From Adiantum capillus-veneris (lineage: Eukaryota > Streptophyta > Polypodiopsida > Polypodiales > Pteridaceae), in contig CM043966.1 of the NCBI GenBank assembly GCA_014529385.2, positions 104,421,087 through 104,481,086 of the forward strand: 60,000 bases of DNA, given 5' to 3'. Numbering within the stretch: position 1 is the stretch's first letter; every line of letters begins with the position of its first letter. Shown in pieces: positions 20,061 through 31,239 of this stretch. The notes beneath the pieces were generated by a model, which made no database searches, had not been told where the DNA came from, and saw only the letters and a list, made by a program, of their open reading frames with translations. Made by a program: the position numbers and the translations under genes.

Positions 20061-20695
20061 TTGAGGGAAGATCAAAAAGTCCCCTGCTACTTAAGGTACA
20101 CGGGAAGATCTTCACTGCAGATGAGTATAGCATAGACCTACAAGAATCTTTCCAAAAGATTAAGGAGGCTATTTCTATCTCACAGGAAAGGCAAAAGGTT
20201 GCTGTTGACAAGAACAGAAGAGCCCAAGCCATTAAAAAAAATGATTGGATCTTATTAAAATTTCCCAAGGCTCAATTAAGGCACACGACAAGAAAGAATC
20301 TTACAAGACACCAAAAGTACTATGCTATGTTAGCAAAAAGGTACTATGGTCCCTTCTAGATTCTTAGGCCAATCAATGAGATGGCCTATCAACTCAAGTT
20401 GCCCAATCATTGGCTTATACACAATTTTCATGTGAGCCTTTTAAAGCCTTACAAAGGAGAGCCACCTCAAGAACCAACTATTGAAGACCCACCGGAGATC
20501 GAGGACCAAGAAGAGGTGTTGCAGCTCGAGTCCATTCTCCGACATGAAGACAAGGTACTAAGAGGCGGTAAGACTATCCGACGATATCTTATTAAGTTTA
20601 AAAATTATCCTTTTGAAGATACTAGATGGATGCAAGGCATACAATTAAAGGATAACCTAAACCTTGTCAATGCTTACAATGCTTCCCTAGAGTAA
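20060..20695 (+). pseudogene. Gypsy integrase C-terminus with chromodomain
   Basis: The GPF/GPY region and C-terminal linker are split by a stop at 20357-20359. The last open piece, 20381-20695, includes the conserved NHWLIHNFHVSLLKPYKG and then a chromodomain-like end: ILRHEDKVLRGG, YLIKFKNYPFEDTRWM. This marks the element as a chromovirus, in which this domain steers insertion to particular chromatin. Confidence 0.85.
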
Positions 20696-21019
20696 GCAAA
20701 TGTACAAATGTTAAAAATGAACAAAGTTTTTGTCTTATAAGACTCTTTTTTTTTTAATTTGTGCACAAAAATGAAGTAGTATGCATGCTTAGATAACGTC
20801 TCCCAAACACCAAGTAGAGCTTGTCACTCTACATTGGAAGATTGATAAGACTAATGTGCAGACATGCTTGCGGCGGCAGCTTAGGCTCTCAAGCGCCAAA
20901 TGGGCTAGTCATCCATTCTGGAACGATGTTGTAGGGTAACATAGGGATCCTCTACCCGCTAGGAAAAAGGACTAATGAATATGCTTTATCTTCTCTACCC
21001 CATAGTGGAGGACTACTAT

Positions 21020-21038
21020 GATTTCAAGAGAGAGGTAA
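21020..21038 (+). promoter_or_regulatory. Polypurine tract
   Basis: TTTCAAGAGAGAGGTAA lies directly before the 3' LTR, the expected plus-strand priming site. Confidence 0.65.
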
Positions 21039-22591
21039 TGTCATAATAATCAATATCTAATTTTCCTAAATGATTTTCTCATGTTAAATTGATCATTTAA
21101 TATGGGGAAGTGCCGGCCACAGTAGGGATCCAAAGGAGGGAAAATAGGGATCCAAAAGGGGGGCCATCTGCAAAAGAGCAATGTGCACCAATGGGCTTAA
21201 AAGACCTTAAGGTTCAGCCCATTAAGACTTCCAAAATGCTAAGGTTCCAAAATTCAAAAGTTCTGTCCAAAGGTCAAAAGCCTAGGGAAATTGGATGCTT
21301 TGTGTGTGTCCCAAAAGTCTTCAACCATCCCTACATAGGAGGGGGCGAGCCCTAGAAGTAGGAGATGAGAGAGAAACACACACACACACACACACACACA
21401 AGTTCCCTTTACACAAAGGGAATGAGGGACACATGTCAGCTCCCTAGCCTAGATGCCCACAAGGTGTACTCAATTCCTATTGGATGGCCTTGGAGGTGGA
21501 CCGATGAAAATTAAGCTAGAGTAAATCTAGTTTAATTAATTTAAAAACACTTAATAAAAGAACCATAAGAATTAAGCTCTCTAGAAGACTATTGGATAGT
21601 CTTCCAAGGGGTCCAATGAGCATTCAATAGCCGAATGGCTTGCCTGATTCCTATTGGCCAAGAGGCAAACGGTTCCAATGAGAGTTTAGTTGAATTAAGG
21701 AATTACCTAAAGCTCTCACAAAAGGGGAAAGGGGGACATATGCCAGAAGACTATCACTTATACTGCTTAATTTCCATTGGCTAGGCCTCGGGAGGTCCAA
21801 TGAGGTGTGAGGATGAGCAATAGCAAACGCGGTCAATCAAGAGAGAGAGGGGGCTGATTTTTGCAAGGCATTATCACACACACGCTCACACAATCTCATG
21901 TGTGAAGCAAGAAGACTCTCTCTCTTCTTCTCAAGCTTTAATGGAAAGCTTACCACCTACTCCAAGCTTGTGAGAAGGGAGGCCTACACCAACAACTCTT
22001 GGCTTTGTGATGCAAATCCAACGAAGAACCAAGCTTCAATGCATGCTCATCTCCTCTACCATGCTAATTACTAAGCTATGCTAATATGACTGATTATGTG
22101 AGGAGATGTACATCTTTCTCGTAAGAATACTCCTTCTTTCTCTCAATCTACTCTCATACCCCGCTAGCTCTCACCATCTTCGAACGTGTGTGAGGTCTTG
22201 GGTCTGAGACCGTGAGGGAATTGATGTTGTGTTTGATAAGTGTTTTGCTTAGTGCATGAAGTTTCCATCTTCATTGCACTAGCTAGTATTGAAGGAACAC
22301 AAAGAATTGTATTGTAAAATGTCTCTCTTGATGGGAGAAACCATAATACAAAGCCTTTTGGAAAGGGGACCGGCTCCATGCAAATCCGGTCCTCAACTAT
22401 TGTCAATTGCTTAATTTCTCTCTCTATTGAAGTATTGCTCATGCTATCTAACTAGGTGTTATACTTTTTGTTACTCTCTCTCCCCCCAAGCACTCTTGTT
22501 ATTCTCATTAAGAAGCTATTCTAATGAAATGCTCACTATGTTCATGCTATTTTTCCGCTACACACAAGTTACTAGGCCATTAAATGTTACA
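21039..22591 (+). repeat. 3' LTR of the gypsy element
   Basis: TGTCATAATAATC...ATGTTACA, 1,553 bp, the longer and probably more complete LTR. It keeps 21440-21746 and about 22010-22081, both missing in the 5' LTR, and has only about five CT units where the 5' copy has 24. A (CA)12 tract lies at 21377-21401. Confidence 0.92.
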
Positions 22592-24020
22592 ATTTCTTTG
22601 TTGAAAATTGAGTTGAAATGACAAGGAACAAATATAGGACATGGCAAAATATTATTGTTAGTATGGGTTGTTGATTTCTTCCTACTTGCTTTCTAATATT
22701 TAAATAAGGGTGAGCCTAATTAATGATAATAATTTTGATTCAAGGGCATGCACTTCATTAGTTGACATTTGAGAGAGAGAGAGAGAGAGAGAGAGAAACT
22801 CTTCACTAACATCTTTTGCTCGAGGAAAATGGCCTATGATTGTAACCTGACACAAGAGAGAGGTCTACTTGCCATGGCACTAAGTGACACCTATATTTAA
22901 TGCGGGGAGGGGTAATGGGATCAACGTTTGGGGTTGGGGGTGGGATCTCGAGGCGCACTAAACTTGGCTAGTAGGAAAAACGAGGCGCGTTGCCAAAAAG
23001 CGAGGTGCACGCTAAGGAGACTTGAACCCATGACCTCGCCATCTGAGTTTAGGGTCACATAGGATAACTACCTCATCTACGCATGCACTGCGTATCCACA
23101 ACCGTTTTTATAACATTATATTATAAGTTAACATGCATTGCCCTAGTTGTCCAGGTTTAGTGCATGTCCAAGTTTAGTTTTTGATTTGATATTTATAATT
23201 GTGATCTTCTCGGCTTTTACGCGTGAACTTATCCGCCTTTGATCCCATTGCCTCCCCCTCTTAAATGTAGGTGTTACTTAGTGCTGAGGGTCTACTTGAG
23301 GCAAGTAAAATCATATCCCCAACCAAAATAAAGTTCTTTTATGCATTGCACGTGTGTTTGGCATCTCAGGTTCTCTTGCCAACAAGCACAACAACCTTAT
23401 TGATGTCTCATATCAAGTGGAGTTTGAGAGATTTCAAGCGAGTGGGATGAGTACTTTCAGCCAATTCCTCAATATACTTATTAAAAGACATATATATTTT
23501 CCAAACTCATAAACCGTGAGTTATAATTGTATCAGAAAAGAAAACCAAAAAAGATAACATAGAAAGCCATGCTCCATCCGAGCCATGGCATCTGCCAACA
23601 TCCACATCACACACCACCAGATACATCAAGATAAAGGGCGTCACAATGAGGCCAATCTCACAGTAGGAAACATAGGCAAACTCGGGGTTGCCACCAAGGA
23701 GTTAGCCCTACCACAACTCACCCCTTGACACCAAGCTAGTACATAGAAGACATAGTGCCGCAAGGAAGAAAAGAAAACCAATAATTTTCTTCTTTCTTTT
23801 TCTTTCGTTTAAGAAGACTAACGTGTTCGTCATAGTGTGCGAAACATGGCTAATGAGATCAAGCTTCAGGTTTTGATCACCACTTGGATTCGAGCTTGGA
23901 CGGCTAACATCAAATGTCTCTCCCTCAGCGGGTTGATGATCGATCCTGGTGTGTCTTGTGCACTTCTGCTAATGAGATTCCCATCTCTTTGTTAATCTCA
24001 AATGGTTCGATAGGCGCGAT
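22592..24020. other. Unassigned interval with a tRNA-like (SINE?) patch
   Basis: No coding sequence is recognised. A (GA)n tract lies at 22771-22796. On the - strand, about 23100-22990 contains GATGGCGAGGTCATGGGTTCAAGTC, whose end resembles a pol III B box (GGTTCAAGTCT). I see no complete cloverleaf, so it is only a weak SINE candidate. Confidence 0.35.
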
Positions 24021-24040
24021 TGGTTCCTCTTGCATATCCA

Positions 24041-25391
24041 TCAATGGGCTACCCTTCTCTTCAGTCGCCTCAATGTAGGATAGGTCCTAATCTCTGGCCA
24101 TGTCTCTGGCCATGTGTCAACTGTAGCGGGCATGAACTCCCTATTAACATGTCTCCATGTAGTCTTGGCTGGATTGCGGGTAGCTTCTACCTCATGGCAA
24201 TCCTTAGCATAATGACCAACTCTGCGGCATTTGTAACAGATATTCAAAAACAAGAAAAACGTTAACTCTTGTCGGAAGTTGCCCAAGCTGCCCATACTCA
24301 AATCCAAATACTTGGGGATCGGCTTACACATATTCAACAGAATTCATAGTAGCCTTGATTGGGTGCGGCAGCTTCTACGTCGTGGAAATCCTTAGCATAA
24401 TGACCAACTTTACGGCATTTGTAGCAAGAAATTGGAAACAAGGAGACTGCTAACTCTTGTAGGAAGCTGCCAAAGCTACCGATAATCAAATCCAAATACT
24501 TGGGAATCAGCTTACACATATTCCGCAGAATAAAAACTCTAATATCTAAGATAGATTTGACACGTTACACTTTTGGAATGAAAAGCATCCTGCCTAACAT
24601 AGCATCAATGAAGTTCATATAGTCATTTGGCCAAAGAGGGAAGCTCTTGAGTGTGACCCATATCGGGCCGAAGTCCATAAAATCTTCATATGGACAGAAC
24701 TTGGGCATCCACGGCATTGCATAAGTGAAGTGAGAAGCCCCCCAAATGCCCCCTTTCATTACTAGCTCCTAGAACGTTTGCTCAAAAGCACACCTCACTA
24801 ATGTTAGAAACCTTTTTCCTACTGCCGTAACTCACTTATGTTCTTTGTCACCACTGTAGTCCACTCCCATACACAAGAAGATTTAGAAAATTTTTAATGT
24901 AGGAAAACAGAGTCTTTTCCAGTGTTTTTCATACAATGAATAACATCATGAGCTTCTGCTCGAGAGGCACCGCATACCTAGCTAGGTACGATTGGGGGCA
25001 GGGGACCACCAACCCTCCCACCGGGCCGGCGGTCCCCTGCCCCCACTCGTACCTAGCTAGGTATGCAGCGCCTCCCTCACAGAAGCTCGTGATGTTGAGG
25101 TAAGTCACAATGTGGGAATTATTGTGAGAATTTGTCCAAAACTTCTTGTGATAGGGTTTGAGGCATCATCTGGCGGCCCATGAAATAAAGCACCACGGAT
25201 TGAGCACAACAAGTTTGCAAGCCTTGAATTGTTGCTTCTGGGCTAAACTCTGCTTGCAGCACGTATCCATCTTCAACTTTACTTTGACTGCGCAGAATTG
25301 CCCCGTGTATTACCTCTTCCTCTGCCAAAGAACAAGCACCAAAGTGAAAAGGCTTCAAAATCTTCTCAGGATCAGAAATGTTTGCATACAA
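24041..25391 (-). pseudogene. LINE ORF1 (DUF4283 plus CCHC knuckles), split by a MITE
   Basis: On the - strand, 25391-25151 reads GYVLQAEFSPEATIQGLQTC and LYFMGRQMM, like the start of DUF4283. MITE copy 1 (24872-25150) interrupts it. The domain resumes at 24780 (MKGGIWGASHFTYAMPWMPK, then DFGPIWVTLKSFPLWP), followed by CYKCRKVGHYAKDFH. A second, tandemly duplicated copy of the knuckle region (24337-24041) has CYKCRRVGHYAKDCH. These zinc knuckles and DUF4283 are typical of ORF1, the RNA-binding protein of plant LINEs. Frame breaks are present throughout. Confidence 0.72.
24872..25150. mobile_element. Long-hairpin MITE, copy 1
   Basis: 279 bp, ends CACAAGAAG...CTTCTTGTG, exact 3-bp duplication ATA (24869-24871 and 25151-25153). 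The centre is a near-perfect palindrome: GCATACCTAGCTAGGTACGA and GGGGGCAGGGGACC with their complements, around a short GC-rich loop. CAC ends with a 3-bp duplication suggest a CACTA-related non-autonomous element. Confidence 0.9.
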
Positions 25392-25393
25392 CT

Positions 25394-26114
25394 CAGAGGT
25401 CCTCTTCCTCCACTTCGAGTTATTAAAAATGTTTTCTACCTTGAGATTAAGGGTTATATCTTAAAGCTTTGACTTCATCAAGATAATGTGTTAGTCTAGG
25501 TTGTTAAATATTGCTTCTTGATTTCCAGTAGTGAAATGAGGGTGGGCCTGAATGTTGATGATTTTGATTCAAGGGCATGCACTTGAGAGAGAGAGAGAGA
25601 GAGAATAAATCATATTCATTAACAAATTTTGGAGTTAAAAATGGCCTATGAGATAGATCAATTACATGTTGTGTCCTTTGTTATCCAACAAAGGTACAAT
25701 TTAGTGGAAACATCCTACAAACCGAACAGTGTTAGAAAAAAACCGGGGTACAATGTATTTTAACCGGCTAAAATCATAAAATCCCAGTTAGATTTTGAGC
25801 TTGTCTTGAAGAAAACCGGCAAATTTACACAAATTTTATTGTAAATACCGGCAAAAGCTTCAAATTTTGACGAAAAAACCGGTAGAAATTCAAGGTTTAC
25901 CTTTATTTTCTTCGGTTAGGAAAAATGTATTTTTCTAGCCCTGAAACCGAGCCAATTAAAACTATTTGCTAAGGAAGAACAACAATGCTATGCATGATTT
26001 CATATCTTAATATTCCATTGACTTCCAAAAGATGGGTGTAGGATAGCATGCATAAATTTAGGGGAATTAGTCTATTTGGTTTTTTGGTTTTTTTTTTTGG
26101 GTGGGGGTTGTGGG

Positions 26115-26163
<49 letters not shown>

Positions 26164-26184
26164 GCAATGTATGGGTAGAGCTTA
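25394..26184. other. Unassigned interval
   Basis: No coding sequence recognised. It contains (GA)n at 25585-25604 and 26119-26161, and several ACCGGnnAA-type words between 25730 and 25950. Confidence 0.4.
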
Positions 26185-26463
26185 CACAAGAAGATTTAGA
26201 AATTCTCTTATGTAGGAAAACAGAGTCTTTTCCAGTGTTTTTCATTCAATGAGTAACATCATGAGCTTCTACTCGAGAGGCACCGCATACCTAGCTAGGT
26301 ACGATTGGGGGCAGGGAACCACCAGCTCCCCCACCGGGCCGGCGGTCCCCTGCCCCCAATCATACCTAGCTAGGTATGCGGCGCCTCTCTCACAGAAGCT
26401 CGTGATGTTGAGGTAAGTCACAATGTGGGAATTATTGTGAGAATTTGTCCAAAACTTCTTGTG
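26185..26463. mobile_element. Long-hairpin MITE, copy 2
   Basis: 279 bp, same orientation as copy 1 and very similar, ends CACAAGAAG...CTTCTTGTG, exact duplication TTA (26182-26184 and 26464-26466). Confidence 0.9.
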
Positions 26464-26949
26464 TTAGTGCCTATGTTGAGCTCCCTTATTCACTAGGTCA
26501 ACATAATGAATAGTAGAATGGTTAGTAATGAGTGTAACTGGACAACTGACCATGTGTATATATTTGTTCTATTTTCATTTTTTATCTTTCTAATCTCCCT
26601 TTACTGTAACCTCTTAGAGAATATCTTGGCACTTGGGAATGTAACGTGATCCTCCTCTTCAAATGAGGGTGGCACCATCCTCTCGAAGAAGTTCATGAGC
26701 TACCCTATTGCCCTCCATTAGAGGGGGTCAATGACTAGAGGAGTGACCCTTTGTGCCAAATAGGAAGCAACCTAATTGTCAGCTGTGGAGTCAGGTCTCT
26801 CAACTCCATCAACTCTTTGAGTGTGGGCTATCTTGCACACAAGTACTCCTCAATCATTGCATTTGATAAACATAATTTGCGGATCGTCATGGCTTAAGAA
26901 ATGTGGGCAATTCTGGCAATCTTGATGAGTCTATGTGGTTATACTCTAT

Positions 26950-27188
26950 CACAAGAAGTTTTGGACAAATTCTCACATTATTTCCCACATTGTGACTTAC
27001 CTCAACATCATGAGCTTCTGTGAGGGAGGCGCTGCATACCTAGCTAAGTACGATCGGGGGTAGGGGGCCGGCGGTCCCCTACCCCCGATCTACCTAGCTA
27101 GGTGTGCGGTGCCTCTAGAGCATAAGCTCATGATGTTATGCATTGTATGAAAAAGAATGAGGAAGACTCCGTTTTCCTACTTTTTGTG
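26950..27188. mobile_element. Long-hairpin MITE, copy 3 (inverted)
   Basis: 239 bp, reverse orientation to copies 1 and 2, starts CACAAGAAG and ends TTTTTGTG, flanked by TAT on both sides (26947-26949 and 27189-27191). The loop is shorter, with a direct GCCGGCGG centre. Confidence 0.88.
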
Positions 27189-27191
27189 TAT

Positions 27192-29310
27192 ATGTGGCAT
27201 GTATATTTCTTTGTAGCTTGGCTTCACACAACCCTCTTCCAAATTTATAGTTATTAGGAAATTGTGCCTGTAATGCATCACCTTTAAGGAAGATGCTCTA
27301 TGCCGTAATAATGTCTCTCTATCAATGAGGATTTGAAAAAAAGGCACTTCCTCCACAATAGTTAGAAAAGGATGTTTGTAAGACATCTTATTTTTTATAG
27401 CAAAACTCACAATTGTGAGTGAATTATATTGAACAGCCCACAAGGTCTTGTCATGCTCATGTTAAAACCATGACAACATCCAGGGACCATAATTACATTG
27501 GGTATTAGGGCAGCCACCCCTACCAACCCGCCCTCTCATCCTTGATACACAAGGTCCATAATCTTGTCATTTTGAGATCTTTTATTTACCAATGGCCAAG
27601 ATTTGCCTCCATCCTAGGCATTCCATCTGCTGACAATAAGACACAAGTAGTCCTAGACCAATCCTTCGAGTGTTGCTTGCGTCCGAGTGTCCATATTAGC
27701 ACTTTGCTTTCTTGTATAATTTTTGCAAAGCTTGCCACCTCAAAACCTCCTTCAAGTTCCTTTAGGATGTTCGTAAGACATCTTCAAGGACGGGGTTGTT
27801 CAGGGTAGAAATCATGTCTCAAGATGTGGTTCCTCTTTATATAGGGTAAAGGGGCCAATATAAGGCCATGTAAGAAAAAAATAGTATTTTTGGGGGGGGG
27901 GGGGGATTTTTCATATCCGGCCAGATTTGAAATTTGAAGAGTGCATTCAATTCCTCATGAAAAGACGCATTAGATGATATCAAGATTGATATTTTTTTAT
28001 TTTGCCTCAGCACTCTATTTGAAAAAGCGTAATTCTGAGGGCTTTTTAGAAAACAGAGACACTCAAGCCCCAATAGTAGTACACTTTTTAGCAAATCAGA
28101 TGTGGACACCTAAGCAAGATTCCAAGCATATTCCTTTTTTCTCTCTCTCTTTTGGGGGTGGAGCCATCTTCCTTTTGGGGGGTGGTTCCTTATCGGCCCC
28201 TTTACCCTAGGAAGTGGATAAAGGTGAGTTAAGGTCATAACAAAAGGTTGTTGACTCTCTATATCCAAGCCATGTGTGCCTAACCACCATGAGACATGAT
28301 TTTCCTTCTCCTACCTTTGCTAGCTATTTTGAAGCTTTGAAGGATTTTTGTGAGAGTCTATCCTATGATATAGGGGCACAACTCCCATTGTGTTATAGCC
28401 AAACTTCCTCTCCAAATACCATGTGGAAGTAGGGTTTCGTGCAAATAATGTGTGTGTGTATTGGGGGGAGAGAGAGAGAGAGTCATTGCTATATGCTTTT
28501 TTATGGGGTAGGGAATGGACACTTAGTGTCCATTCCTCATAATACCTGCGACCCCTTGGCGACCGGCGGAGGTTGGGAGCCATGGGGGAGTAGGTATTAT
28601 GAGTGAATGGATACTAAGTGTCCATTCCCGACCGTCAAGGGTTGCTAGGAGGCGGGCTAAGCTCCTTGCATGCTGAAGACAATTGCAGAGCCGCACACTG
28701 GTTCTGAACTGACGCTTCGCTTGCAGATGCGCCTCAATGTGTGTCGGACAACCTGCAGCAGTGTATAATTTCAAAGGACACATGCTGATGAGGTTCATGG
28801 CTTACGAGTGCTGACGGGGCATGAAATCATTGGCAATGCTCGAAACGAGGTTGATGATTAATTACGGCCGCTGACGGGACATATAATCATTCACAATGAT
28901 TGGGAAGTTGCTGTTGATTAATTATGGTTGTTGAATTGTCGTCAATCCGTCGGCTGCAACAGTGATTCCGCTCTAGAAATGGCACTTGATGTAGGGCCTA
29001 GATCGCTTGCTCGCCAACCAGCGACCTTGACTGTATAGTCTTCTCAAGGAAACCATACTTGGTGAGTTTCTATGATTGTTGGTCAATAAAAAATGTAAAA
29101 AATATTATGACTGGGGAAACTAAAGTGGGGAAAAGAAGAATTGCATCATATGCCTCTATCTAATACATGTAGTTCTAATGCGCACACTCCACAATTGGAG
29201 GTATGTGAGAGCATCAACACTCCACCTCTAGTGCATGAGAGTGTCCATTATGTTGTAGCTCCATCTCTTTGGCAAATGACATTGAGTTCGTAAGTGCATA
29301 TGTAAAAGGT
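27192..29310. other. Unassigned interval with a palindromic segment
   Basis: No gene recognised. At 28508-28630 two arms (GGAATGGACACTTAGTGTCC... and ...GGATACTAAGTGTCCATTCC) form an inverted repeat of about 35-40 bp around a GC-rich loop; the left arm is itself palindromic. A tandem pair of about 62 bp (GCTGACGGGnCAT...) lies at 28810-28935. A G10-13 run is at 27892-27904. Confidence 0.45.
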
Positions 29311-29318
29311 TGCATATG

Positions 29319-29501
29319 ATAATGCACAATGCTTATAATCTATAATTGAGGATATACACTTTTTGTCTACGGTAATGCGCAGGTCACATACTAGTGTGTC
29401 ACATACTACTATGCGTATAATAATGATAATGCACAATGCGTATAATCTATAATTGAGGATATACACTTTTTGTCTACGGCAATGCACAGGTCACATACTA
29501 G
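29319..29501. repeat. Tandem duplication, about 103 bp apart
   Basis: The block ATAATCTATAATTGAGGATATACAC...GTCTACGG.AATGC.CAGGTCACATACTAGTG occurs twice. Confidence 0.85.
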
Positions 29502-29589
29502 TGTTCTTGACTGACATACTACTACTCGGTCTACTTTCAATTTTCATTAGATAGAATCTTTTCAAGATGCTTTAGCATCTCCACGATTT

Positions 29590-29690
29590 AAAACCAATCC
29601 TAATGAGTAGGATTTGACCTCGTCACATGGAGATATATAAAGCTCAACCTTAACCACTAAGCTACATGCTTGCGTTGCCCTTTGAGCTCC
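29590..29690 (-). repeat. tRNA-derived SINE-like segment
   Basis: Read on the - strand it contains TAGCTTAGTGGTTAAGG (A-box-like) and, about 40 bp later, GACGAGGTCAAATCCTAC (B-box-like GGTCAAATCC). The spacing and order fit a tRNA-derived pol III promoter. No acceptor stem is visible, so this is not a tRNA gene. Confidence 0.4.
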
Positions 29691-29732
29691 CTTTAAGCAT
29701 TAAAAAAAAACAATTACCACCCCGCCCCCGGG

Positions 29733-29734
<2 letters not shown>

Positions 29735-29765
<31 letters not shown>
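29735..29765. repeat. Poly(C) run
   Basis: About 31 consecutive C, preceded by a C/G-rich stretch and followed by a T/C-rich stretch. Length is unreliable in any sequencing technology. Confidence 0.9.
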
Positions 29766-30508
29766 TTTTTCTCCTCTTCCTTTTTTTCCCCACCCTTCCC
29801 TTTTCCTTTCTATTCTCCCCTAAACTAATTAATCGCTATCCTTAAAAAGGTCGTTTTGGGCACCTACTGTGTCACATACTAGTGTGTCCTGGTTGGACCA
29901 TGATATGAACTCAAGGTAGCACTATATCCATATTTACTATGAAATAAGGATATATTTAAGCAATGCCATTAGATAAATGATATCAGAAGGTTTTGAATAT
30001 TGTATGGACCATGCAAGCAACCTCGTACTTAAAGAGAAAACACAAATTTGTAAGTACTCACGTACGTAGAAAATCTCAAGGGTTTCTCGACACCTTGTAC
30101 CCACAACATGCAAGCAAAAATGGACTCCACTCTTGTTAATTTGGTCAACATAACATGCATGGAATGAGATGCAAAAATATTTCAATGAAGGCAAGCTTGG
30201 CTAAAGTATGTGTATTTAAGAAAGTGAAGAGACACGTTGAAAGGTGTACGAGTCCCTATAGTAGGATCGTGGCAAGATAAGAAATCTCCCTTGCCCTTTT
30301 CTAGGTTTGCTCCAAGCTCAATGCCCATGTCTTCATATTGTGAACCCAAAAGCAACCAACATGAAGATTGCAGGGATCGTTTTCACTACCGTCACCACTG
30401 CCTAGCATCTACGTGAATGTTAACCATATATGTGGAGGACTCAAAATTCAATTCATTGGTGAAACCCAAATGGCTCATACAATAATTTGTGCACACACAC
30501 AAAGTGTG

Positions 30509-30558
<50 letters not shown>

Positions 30559-31230
30559 GAACAGATCCAGATGTTAAAGCTAGGGTAGATTTTGGGGGAT
30601 GCATTGTCTGGAACCCCTCTATAGAATGTACATTCGAGGAATATTGATTAAAAAATCTCTTTTTTAACATGTTTGAATGAATAAATTGATCCCTTATTTT
30701 AGGATTTTTTTTTCAAAATGGAATATGAGAACCCCTTTTGTTAATGTATCTCTATTAATTTTCTAAAATGTTTGCATTAAAAAATCCCTCTTGTTAAACT
30801 CATGTGATACATTAAGATGATTACATAGTGCATCCCCGAGAGCAGATGGCCTTGTTTGAAATTCACTACACGAGGGATTGTGACATGGAAAACAATTGAC
30901 TAAGTCCTGCTGAGCAACTTCAGTCTACAATTAATACTCTTAAGGACTAATTTTCAACCCAAGCTTCTTCCAAGGAAAGCTCTCCAATGCAAACACTAAC
31001 TTACATGTCCTTGCAATCATAGAATTAAGCCAAGTCTGAAAGACTTGGTGTGATGTTCTTCAAGCTCATGATGATTCAATACTTATATATAAATAGAATA
31101 CATGGGCAAAATTACAGCTGGATGATGTTGTTATTATTTTCTTTCAAGCATCACTCACATCAAAGACAAATTGAGAATCTTGATCAAACCTCCCATGAAG
31201 CCGCGCCAAAAAATTGTATTGCCCACGGTC
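29766..31230. other. Unassigned interval
   Basis: No coding region is supported. A (GT)n tract of about 23 units lies at 30511-30557. AT-rich sequence follows, to the start of the LINE remnant. Confidence 0.4.
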
Positions 31231-31239
31231 CCCCAGGTC

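Larger units (their letters stand above)
937..22591 (+). mobile_element. Ty3/gypsy chromovirus LTR retrotransposon, decayed, with nested insertions
   Basis: A near-complete but inactive Ty3/gypsy element. It has an LTR at 937-2177 (TG...CA), a primer-binding site, gag with a CCHC knuckle, a protease piece, the end of RT, then RNase H, integrase and a C-terminal chromodomain, a purine-rich tract, and a second LTR at 21039-22591. The flanks ATTTA (932-936) and ATTTC (22592-22596) match at 4 of 5 bases, consistent with an aged 5-bp target duplication. The reading frame is broken in many places and the RT catalytic core is missing (deletion near 4295). A 14.1-kb element with inverted repeats is inserted at 4465/18592. 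Removing it brings the RT end (PSKLEVIKGWP) next to the FHELRSFIG block that normally follows it. Confidence 0.9.

Noticed and set aside
22990-23100. tRNA gene on the - strand
   Set aside because: Only a B-box-like word is present. No cloverleaf or acceptor stem can be formed.
27177-27808. Two frames of 88 codons, one on each strand
   Set aside because: No recognisable domain, no support from neighbours, and lengths expected by chance in AT-rich DNA.
29735-29765. Poly(C) run as a functional element
   Set aside because: A C homopolymer of this length, like those at 33586 and 56544, is as likely to be slippage or sequencing error, and nothing around it suggests a role.
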